Of a DNA stretch of 58,610 nt, positions 53,267 through 58,610 are shown in pieces (positions within the stretch are counted from its first letter, which is position 1; each line of letters opens with the position of its first letter). This DNA comes from Betaproteobacteria bacterium (GTDB taxonomy: Bacteria; Pseudomonadota; Gammaproteobacteria; Burkholderiales; SG8-41): positions 1 through 58,610 of the forward strand of contig JAKFUS010000037.1 in the NCBI GenBank assembly GCA_021732605.1, in the 5' to 3' direction. The notes under the pieces are model-generated. The model saw only the letters and a list, made by a program, of their open reading frames with translations. It made no database searches and was not told the DNA's origin. A program made the position numbers and the translations under genes.

Positions 53267-53731
53267 TTAATCTTCCATTTCATCTTTTGCCAAACCGCGC
53301 AACAACTTGGTGATGACTTCGCCGCTGAAACCGCGACCCATTAAAAACTGTGCCTGCTTCGCGCGTTCCGCTGCACCCACCGGCAATGCCTTGAATTTTC
53401 GACGCCACACGGCATTCGCCGCTTCCAGCTCACCGTCCTTCAGTGCAGCAACCGTGGTGCTGACCACTTCGGCGGCTACACCTTTTGCTTGCAGGTCGCG
53501 GCGAATACGCGCTATTCCGTATCGACTGCGCCGCGCATGCGCCATCTGTTCTGCCGCGCGCTGTTCAGACATCCAGCCGCGCTGCGTGAAGTCATCCAGG
53601 ACCTCGGCGATTTCCGCTTCCGACTCAGCGTGCGGCGCGAGCTTTAGCGTCAACTCGTGACGGGTATACTCGCGCCGCGCCAAGTGCCTAAGTGCTCGGG
53701 CCCTGAGACTACTGGGTTCTTTAGAACTCAT
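53267..53731 (-). CDS. recX: RecA regulator RecX
   Basis: A 154-residue three-helix-repeat protein that limits RecA filament growth. Start SLRARALRHLARREYTRHEL and middle VLDDFTQRGWMSEQRAAEQM, with RYGIARIRRDLQAKGV, are family signatures. It lies 168 bases downstream of recA on the same strand, the usual arrangement. That gap contains no gene I can see. Confidence 0.95.
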   Translation of the reverse strand: MSSKEPSSLRARALRHLARREYTRHELTLKLAPHAESEAEIAEVLDDFTQRGWMSEQRAAEQMAHARRSRYGIARIRRDLQAKGVAAEVVSTTVAALKDGELEAANAVWRRKFKALPVGAAERAKQAQFLMGRGFSGEVITKLLRGLAKDEMED

Positions 53732-53898
53732 CTCATAAACGGCCTGCGCTTGTCATGACTTTGTCGCCCACTGCGTTCCTCCTCGCCTTACCTTTCGGTA
53801 ATGTCTCGTCGGAGCCTCGCGTGCTTCGCGTCATGCCTGCGCTCGGCGCGTTTCTGAAATGAGTTCGAGTTTGGTTAAATAGTGGAAATCAGATCGGC

Positions 53899-54981
53899 TT
53901 ACTGCCCGGACGCTTTTTTCCGCGCCACCGGATCTGATTCAACGACTTCCAGCGGCGGTTTCTTGACTTCACCCGTGGTCGCCGGGCCGCCGGCAACGCC
54001 GACCGCAGCACGGATTCGCAGTTCGATCTCGTTGGCCATTTTCGGGTTTTCCTTCAGATACTCGCGGGTGTTGTCCTTGCCCTGGCCGATGCGATCCTTG
54101 CCGTAGGAATACCAGGCGCCGGATTTTTCGATGATGTTGTGGATCACGCCGAGTTCAATGATCTCGCCTTCGCGCGAAATACCTTCGCCGTAGAGAATGT
54201 CGAATTCAGCCTGACGGAAGGGTGGCGCCACCTTGTTCTTGACGATCTTGGCGCGGGTCTCGGAACCGATGACCTCCTCGCCCCGCTTGATCGAACCGAT
54301 GCGGCGGATGTCGATACGCACCGAGGCGTAGAACTTCAGCGCATTGCCGCCGGTGGTGGTTTCGGGGTTGCCGAACATCACACCGATCTTCATGCGGATC
54401 TGGTTGATGAAAATCACCAGCGTGTTCGAACGCTTGATGTTGGCGGTGAGTTTGCGCAGCGCCTGCGACATCAGCCGCGCCTGCAGGCCCATCTGCGGCT
54501 CACCCATTTCGCCTTCGATCTCGGCGCGCGGCACCAGTGCTGCCACCGAGTCGATCACCACCACATCGACCGAACCCGAACGCACCAGCATGTCGGCGAT
54601 TTCCAGTGCCTGCTCGCCGTTGTCCGGCTGGGAGATGATCAGCTCGTCCACCTTGACGCCCAGCTTGACGGCATATTGCGGATCCAGCGCATGTTCGGCG
54701 TCGATGAACGCTGCCGAGCCGCCGAGTTTCTGCATCTGTGCGATCACCGACAGCGTCAGCGTGGTTTTGCCCGAGGATTCCGGACCGTAGATTTCAACCA
54801 CCCGGCCACGCGGCAGACCACCGATGCCGAGCCCGATGTCGAGCCCCAGCGAACCGGTCGATACCGACTGGATATCACGCGCAATATCGGCCTCGCCCAT
54901 GCGCATGACCGAGCCTTTGCCGAATTGTTTTTCGATTTGCGACAGTGCTGCCGCGAGTGCCTTGCTTTTATTTTCGTCCAT
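53899..54981 (-). CDS. recA: Recombinase RecA
   Basis: A 360-residue DNA recombinase and SOS co-protease. Walker A GPESSGKT (about residues 67-74), [18 protein letters not shown] and the L2 region [19 protein letters not shown] are intact. The upstream region (54982-55150) has no obvious LexA box by eye, so SOS control could not be confirmed. Confidence 0.99.
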   Translation of the reverse strand: MDENKSKALAAALSQIEKQFGKGSVMRMGEADIARDIQSVSTGSLGLDIGLGIGGLPRGRVVEIYGPESSGKTTLTLSVIAQMQKLGGSAAFIDAEHALDPQYAVKLGVKVDELIISQPDNGEQALEIADMLVRSGSVDVVVIDSVAALVPRAEIEGEMGEPQMGLQARLMSQALRKLTANIKRSNTLVIFINQIRMKIGVMFGNPETTTGGNALKFYASVRIDIRRIGSIKRGEEVIGSETRAKIVKNKVAPPFRQAEFDILYGEGISREGEIIELGVIHNIIEKSGAWYSYGKDRIGQGKDNTREYLKENPKMANEIELRIRAAVGVAGGPATTGEVKKPPLEVVESDPVARKKASGQ

Positions 54982-55164
54982 GGTGCCCTCTCAGTTCGTC
55001 GGTCCGGTTCAGTCGTGCAGTTCAGCCCAGAACAGCACTTGGTTATCTTGCTTGTTGCGTTGCTCGTTGCGTTGCTTTTTGCTCAGGTGATGGCCGCATT
55101 ATACATAAATTTTTGGAAAAAGCTGTTTATTTATACAGTAGTGTTTAAATCACCAGATGAATTA

Positions 55165-55200
55165 CAAATATATTAATAAAAACAATTACTTATTGATATC
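55165..55200 (-). repeat. AT-rich element, copy 6, forming a hairpin at the pncC stop
   Basis: Read on the minus strand, ATATCAATAA (55199-55190) and TTATTAATAT (55179-55170) can pair at nine of ten positions around a 10-base loop. The left arm supplies the last codons (DINK) and the stop lies in the loop. The arrangement is almost identical to that at the SulP gene end (24083-24114). Confidence 0.55.
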
Positions 55201-55698
55201 AGATATTACCGCGGGCAGCAAACCGAGCACACCATTCAGCGCAAATTCGACCGATCCGCGGCGCACCGCCTCACGGTCACCCGGGAAGTGCCGGGTCGCA
55301 GTTTTCGGTTCGCCGTTTTTAACGCTCCAGGCAAAACACACGGTGCCCACCGGCTTCTCTGCAGTGCCTCCCGAGGGGCCCGCCGTGCCGCTGACCGCCA
55401 CCGCAATCTGCGCATGGCTGTTGGCCAGCGCGCCGGTCACCATCTCACGCACCGTCTGCTCCGACACCGCGCCATGCGTACCCAAGGTATCTTGGCTCAC
55501 GCCGAGCATTTCGCGTTTGGAGATATAGGTATAGGTCACAAAGCCGCGTTCGAACCATTGCGAACTGCCGGGCACCGCCGTCACCGCCTGCGCCACCCAG
55601 CCGCCCGTGCACGATTCCGCCGTCGCCAGCATCAGGCCCTGCGCCTGCATTGCCTCACCTACCTTCTCCGCCAGCTCAAACAATGTTTTGTCGGTCAT
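55186..55698 (-). CDS. pncC: Nicotinamide-nucleotide amidohydrolase (CinA C-terminal domain type)
   Basis: A 170-residue PncC/CinA C-terminal enzyme that deamidates nicotinamide mononucleotide in NAD recycling. Motifs: LATAESCTGGWVAQAVTAVP, FVTYTYISKREMLGV and VAVSGTAGPSGGTAEKPVGT are characteristic. Stand-alone domain, not fused to the CinA N-terminal part. The C-terminal DINK and stop lie in an AT-rich repeat. Follows pgpA by 15 bases. Confidence 0.95.
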   Translation of the reverse strand: MTDKTLFELAEKVGEAMQAQGLMLATAESCTGGWVAQAVTAVPGSSQWFERGFVTYTYISKREMLGVSQDTLGTHGAVSEQTVREMVTGALANSHAQIAVAVSGTAGPSGGTAEKPVGTVCFAWSVKNGEPKTATRHFPGDREAVRRGSVEFALNGVLGLLPAVISDINK

Positions 55699-55713
55699 CG
55701 TCAGCCCTTCCCG

Positions 55714-56223
55714 CTAACTTATTAAGGCATAAACCGCTGCAATCACCAACAGCGCGTAGGCTGCGGCAATCAGGTCATCCCACATCACGCCGAAACCATT
55801 TTTCAGTGTGCGGTCATAGTAACGAATGGGCGGCGGTTTGAAGATGTCAAAAAACCGAAACACCACAAACGCAAATGCCTCCCAGTAACCACCCGCTGGC
55901 ACAAAAAACAGCACCAGCAAAAACGCCACCACCTCGTCCCATACCATGCCGCCGTGATCTGCCGCGCCCAGCGCGCGTCCGGCCACCGCGCAGGCCCACA
56001 CGCCCAGCCAGAATAAAGCGACGATCACAACGAGGAAAGGCCACGCATCCAGGCGCGGCTGCAGAACATGGAACAGCGGTATCGCGAGCAACGTGCCGAA
56101 GGTGCCCGGCGCAAACGGGATCAGGCCGATGCCGCCACCAAAGGCAATGAAATGCGCCGGATGACGGTAGACGAAATGCAGGTTGGGACGAACGATGGAT
56201 TCAGCCATGAACGCGCCGGTCAT
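55714..56223 (-). CDS. pgpA: Phosphatidylglycerophosphatase A
   Basis: A 169-residue inner-membrane enzyme dephosphorylating phosphatidylglycerol phosphate. GGGIGLIPFAPGTFGTLLAI is the family N-terminal signature, and HGGMVWDEVVAF holds the catalytic Asp/Glu region. The ATG at 56223 overlaps the toxin gene stop (ATGA), so the toxin-antitoxin pair and pgpA probably share a transcript. An internal ATG at 56208 (AESIVRPN) is the alternative start. Confidence 0.93.
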   Translation of the reverse strand: MTGAFMAESIVRPNLHFVYRHPAHFIAFGGGIGLIPFAPGTFGTLLAIPLFHVLQPRLDAWPFLVVIVALFWLGVWACAVAGRALGAADHGGMVWDEVVAFLLVLFFVPAGGYWEAFAFVVFRFFDIFKPPPIRYYDRTLKNGFGVMWDDLIAAAYALLVIAAVYALIS

Positions 56224-56639
56224 GCCTGCCAGGGATCAACCACTGGAACCTTCAGATCGCGGAAATGCCGCACATTGCGCGTCGCCAGCGTGGCGCGCCG
56301 TGCCAGCGCGATGCCGGCAATCTGCGTATCACGCACATCCACCGGACGACCGAGTTTCTGTCGCGCCGCCGCCAGGACCGCTGCCGCCGCGGCCGCGGCA
56401 CTGTCGAAGTCCAGCACGCGGTTCTCCAGATCATCTTCCAGCAGGCGATCAAACGCAGACTCCAGCGCCTGCCGCCTGCGCCCCTTCGGCAACAGGTTCA
56501 AGCCGAAGCGCGCCTCAAACAGGGTCACGCTGGTAATCCAGATTGACTCCGGCGGCTGGCGGTCGAGCCAGTCGATGACCGGCGCGTCGGGCACCGTACG
56601 CATCAGCGCCGACAGCACATTGGTGTCGAGAATGATCAC
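56220..56639 (-). CDS. PIN-domain toxin (FitB/VapC-type ribonuclease)
   Basis: A 139-residue PIN-domain protein. Acidic residues of the metal site: Asp in MIILDTNVLSAL, Glu in LFEARFGLNLLP, and Asp in RPVDVRDTQIAG. Such toxins cut RNA when freed from the antitoxin. The start is a GTG whose GTGA overlaps the antitoxin stop (56636-56639), indicating translational coupling. The middle contains an unusual Ala run (AAAAAAAVLAAA). Confidence 0.92.
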   Translation of the reverse strand: MIILDTNVLSALMRTVPDAPVIDWLDRQPPESIWITSVTLFEARFGLNLLPKGRRRQALESAFDRLLEDDLENRVLDFDSAAAAAAAVLAAARQKLGRPVDVRDTQIAGIALARRATLATRNVRHFRDLKVPVVDPWQA

Positions 56640-56884
56640 CGGCCGAAATCGGCGGATCGCGCAGCATTGCCGCGCAGCTCGGGCAAATCACCGGCAAGGC
56701 CGGCCTTGCTGAAACGTGCCGCGATACGTGAGCCGAGCTTCGGCTGCGGACGATTCGATTCCTTTGCCGCATTGCGCAGGATCTGGCGCACCTCCTCCTC
56801 CATGCTGCGCCCGTGGCGCTCCGCACGGCGCTTCAGGCGCGCCTTGACCTCATCCTCAAGATGACGGACTACGAACTGGGCCAT
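56636..56884 (-). CDS. Ribbon-helix-helix antitoxin (FitA-like)
   Basis: An 82-residue antitoxin with an N-terminal DNA-binding ribbon (AQFVVRHLEDEVKARLKRRA, then GRSMEEEVRQILRNA). The C-terminal tail (ESNRPQPKLGSRIAARFSKAG) would thread into the toxin. The ATG at 56884 has GGAG upstream. A perfect palindrome 30 bases before the gene (56914-56927) is a likely autoregulatory operator. Confidence 0.9.
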   Translation of the reverse strand: MAQFVVRHLEDEVKARLKRRAERHGRSMEEEVRQILRNAAKESNRPQPKLGSRIAARFSKAGLAGDLPELRGNAARSADFGR

Positions 56885-56913
56885 GATCAAACTCCTGCGT
56901 AAAACACCTGTGA

Positions 56914-56927
56914 GATATCATGATATC
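56914..56927. promoter_or_regulatory. Perfect palindrome GATATCATGATATC, likely FitA operator
   Basis: A 14-base exact inverted repeat lies 30 bases upstream of the antitoxin start. On the minus strand, it begins within a possible -35 (TTGATA). Ribbon-helix-helix antitoxins with their toxin bind such sites to repress their own operon. Confidence 0.7.
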
Positions 56928-56952
56928 AATTCATATCCTGCCGGACAAGGAC

Positions 56953-57686
56953 TCAAACCGCCAGCTCCCCCTGCCCCGGCATTGCACCTCCGTCGATCAC
57001 ATCATCCTTGCGCGGGCGTCCCCGTGTCCGGGCCTCCCGCCGCACACCGGTCATTTTCTCGATCTTCGCATGAAACCGTGAATTCCCCAGCGCCTGCCCC
57101 TGATTCAGCGCCAGGCGGATGTCGTCTATCGCTTCACGGTCAAGCTGGGCGCGGAACAGCGCGCGGTAAGCTGCCTGACGGGTGGCGGCAGTCCTGCCCA
57201 ACGCCAGATACAGAGAATGCGGCGTCAGCCGCGAATCGAGCTGGCCCAGCGCGTTCGCCCGGTAACTGGTCCAGCGGTAATGCGCCGGGTCTTCCACCAT
57301 CGCCGCCCGCACCGGATTCAATTCAATGTAACGCTGGCAGGCCAGCAGATAGTTCTCGGCCTGCACCGTGGAGGATTTGTAACGACTGTCCCACAACGTG
57401 CCGGGCGTTTGTACATGCGGTTGATGTACTGCACATAACGCCGTCCCAGCGCGATGATCAGTCCGGGCACGGTAGCGGCACGTTTCGGCGTCAGCAGCAG
57501 ATGCACATGGTTGGTCATCAGCACATAGGCATGCAGCGCGCATTCAGCTTCGGCCAGCGCCTCGCCCAGCCAGTGCAGATAACTCAGGTAATCGTCTTCG
57601 GCGAAAAAGCAGGGTTCGCGGTTGTGGCCGCGCTGCACGATGTGCAGCGGGACATTATCGAGATGGTCGCGCGGGCGACGGGGCAT
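56953..57686 (-). pseudogene. REP-associated tyrosine transposase (RAYT, Y1 family), frameshifted
   Basis: The N-terminal part starting at 57686 (PLHIVQRGHNREPCFF) has the catalytic NHVHLLLTP His-x-His motif and ends its good frame near RMYKR. From about 57400 the next frame continues GTLWDSRYKSSTVQAENYLL and RYIELNPVRAAMV. A one-base loss at about 57400 separates them. With it repaired the protein would be about 245 residues, including an Arg-rich C-terminal extension. RAYTs move or maintain REP sequences, but no REP array was seen beside it. Confidence 0.85.
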
Positions 57687-57705
57687 CGCACACCCTCCTT
57701 TACAC

Positions 57706-58002
57706 TCAGGGCGCCATCGCGGGCGCGCGTTTCACCTTGGATTTGAAGGCTTTCCGCGCCTGCAACAGATCATGGGAAGCTTGCTCCGCCAGCCACACGT
57801 CCGCGCGGCCGCCGTTCTCCACCCCCAGCCACTTCTCGATGCGCAGCGCCATCTCCGGCGATATCGCCGTACGCCCGTTGAGCACCCGCGACAGTGCCGC
57901 GCGCGTGACCCCCAGCTGTGCCGCTGCTTCGGTGACCGTCAGCCCCAACGCAGGCAACACATCTTCGCGCAGCGTTTTGCCGGGATGCGGCGGATTGTGC
58001 AT
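57706..58002 (-). CDS. higA: HigA-type antitoxin (XRE family)
   Basis: A 98-residue protein with an HTH at about residues 22-60 (LTVTEAAAQLGVTRAALSRV, then GRTAISPEMALRIEKWLG). HPGKTLREDVLPALGL at the start is the HigA/VapI hallmark. The C-terminus is basic (KAFKSKVKRAPAMAP). The toxin gene comes first and higA follows after 22 bases, the typical higBA order. ATG at 58002, just upstream of the conserved HNPPHPG. Confidence 0.94.
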   Translation of the reverse strand: MHNPPHPGKTLREDVLPALGLTVTEAAAQLGVTRAALSRVLNGRTAISPEMALRIEKWLGVENGGRADVWLAEQASHDLLQARKAFKSKVKRAPAMAP

Positions 58003-58024
58003 TCTGCTCACGTTCAAATTCCTG

Positions 58025-58303
58025 TCAGTGATAATCCTGATAGTCCACCAGCACGGCATGAACGCCCTCGAAAGCAAAGGTCAGGCGCCAGTTGCCGCTG
58101 ACCCACACCGCGTAATGGCCGGCCAGTGCCCCGCGCAACGGATGCAGTCTCCAGCCGGGGATATTCATGTCCGACGGGCTGATCGCTTCGTCCAGCCGCC
58201 GCAATTGCCGCGCCAGCCTCGACGCATGATCCGCCCGGATACCGGCTTTGCTGCCCTTCTCGAAAAAAGCAGCAAGGCCTTTATGCCGGAAAGTTTTGAT
58301 CAC
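58025..58303 (-). CDS. higB: HigB-type toxin (RelE/ParE superfamily)
   Basis: A 92-residue mRNA-interferase-type toxin: IKTFRHKGLAAFFEKGSKAG, RLDEAISPSDMNIPGWRLHP, and GNWRLTFAFEGVHAVLVDYQ are HigB signatures. GTG start at 58303. A promoter and overlapping operator lie within 40 bases upstream, with the expected transcription start almost at the GTG, so the message may be leaderless. Confidence 0.94.
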   Translation of the reverse strand: MIKTFRHKGLAAFFEKGSKAGIRADHASRLARQLRRLDEAISPSDMNIPGWRLHPLRGALAGHYAVWVSGNWRLTFAFEGVHAVLVDYQDYH

Positions 58304-58312
58304 AGGGTTGAT

Positions 58313-58340
58313 CGTATAGCATCGGTATACGGACCGTCAA
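58313..58340 (-). promoter_or_regulatory. higBA promoter with overlapping inverted-repeat operator
   Basis: On the minus strand, TTGACG (58340-58335) and TATACG (58318-58313) are separated by 16 bases. The inverted repeat CGTATA-N7-TATACG (58313-58331) covers the -10 box and most of the spacer, a typical HigA autorepression site. Confidence 0.65.
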
Positions 58341-58429
58341 TCGGGCAAGGGTGGTCCGGATGCTGTGGCGGGATCGGCAGGATGGCCCGCTTAAATCAGG
58401 ATGGCAGAGAGTGGCCCAACAGAAGGCAC

Positions 58430-58462
58430 TATAAGCCATTGTTTTTATGGATTTTTATTTTA
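58430..58462 (+). repeat. AT-rich intergenic element, copy 7 (divergent)
   Basis: ATAAGCCATTGTTTTTATGG followed by ATTTTTATTTTAATG resembles the dispersed element but is the least similar copy. It lies between higB and the IS3-type gene end. The remaining 58341-58525 shows no gene. Confidence 0.35.
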
Positions 58463-58525
58463 ATGCGGCGACAAGATTACGGGTATATCGAGCCTGAGGC
58501 ATCCCGGTTTCCACGGACAGGTTAA

Positions 58526-58610
58526 TCAAGCACCGCGCCATTGTCTCTCAACTTGCTCGGGGGTGCGGTAGCCGAGCGATTGGTGAATTCGTTTGCGGTT
58601 GTAGAACAAT
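58526..58610 (-). mobile_element. 3' end of an IS3-family transposase (partial at window edge)
   Basis: The minus strand reads FYNRKRIHQSLGYRTPEQV then ERQWRGA and a stop, the conserved C-terminus of the IS3-family integrase (OrfB). The gene enters from the right and its start is beyond the window. The element's terminal inverted repeat is probably the segment at about 58490-58520, but the exact end cannot be set without the other end. Confidence 0.88.

Noticed and set aside
53732-53898. Possible small RNA or terminator between recA and recX
   Set aside because: No stable stem with T-run and no conserved pattern could be recognised by eye.

Overview
The window looks like a GC-rich betaproteobacterial chromosome segment. 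The evidence is gene order familiar from that class: aat-bpt-pyrD, rnfB beside nth, yhdP-nitrilase-tldD, glnE-ilvE-zinc finger-waaF, and recA-recX. The physiology is respiratory and oxygen-exposed: a bd-type quinol oxidase, periplasmic Cu/Zn superoxide dismutase, small cytochromes c and a heptose-containing LPS pathway gene. I could not place it to genus.

Layout. 160-2471 (minus): cydAB. 2638-8779 (plus): a copper-handling cluster with a His-rich secreted protein, a small His/Met-rich protein, a TolC-type outer-membrane lipoprotein, a Spy/CpxP-like periplasmic protein, a Tat-exported multicopper oxidase, a cupredoxin, a CusF-like chaperone, a membrane-anchored glutaredoxin and a DUF411/CopG-like protein. 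The last gene is the most notable item in the window. Its reading frame is intact except for one TGA exactly where the family has the first Cys of its CxCC motif, and a 9-bp hairpin with a G-first loop follows at the distance expected of a bacterial SECIS, so it is a candidate selenoprotein. 8870-13550: a decayed receiver-domain fragment, then a 1.3-kilo-residue REC-PASx5-GGDEF-EAL-REC protein. 13627-15885: Rieske-type protein, sodC and a predicted outer-membrane protein.

15986-29934 is mostly housekeeping: N-end-rule transferases, pyrD, rnfB, an M48 protease with an SH3 partner, nth, two cytochromes c, a SulP permease, a cobalamin adenosyltransferase with a BtuF-like protein, a cNMP-binding protein, aroG, tldD and a nitrilase. 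29973-41296: yhdP, glnE, a membrane adenylate cyclase, ilvE, a zinc finger, waaF and an NTF2-like protein. 41476-44755 is a catabolic-looking trio: a ComA-like protein, a TcuA-like flavoprotein and a class II aldolase. 44814-50742: a DUF4870 protein, a YheT-type hydrolase, a phosphohexomutase, a frameshifted periplasmic protein and alaS.

50883-52894 is a visibly more AT-rich, probably acquired restriction-modification island: an SfiI-like endonuclease, an N4-cytosine-type methyltransferase with an internal helix-turn-helix, and a truncated IS1595-type zinc-ribbon protein. 53011-56223 returns to the core (recX, recA, pncC, pgpA). The right edge is accessory: a FitAB/VapBC-type toxin-antitoxin pair, a frameshifted REP-associated transposase, HigBA, and the end of an IS3-family element that runs out of the window.

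A dispersed AT-rich intergenic element related to TAAGTATTTGTTTTTATTGG occurs about seven times and is not explained by any gene. No rRNA, tRNA or CRISPR array was seen.
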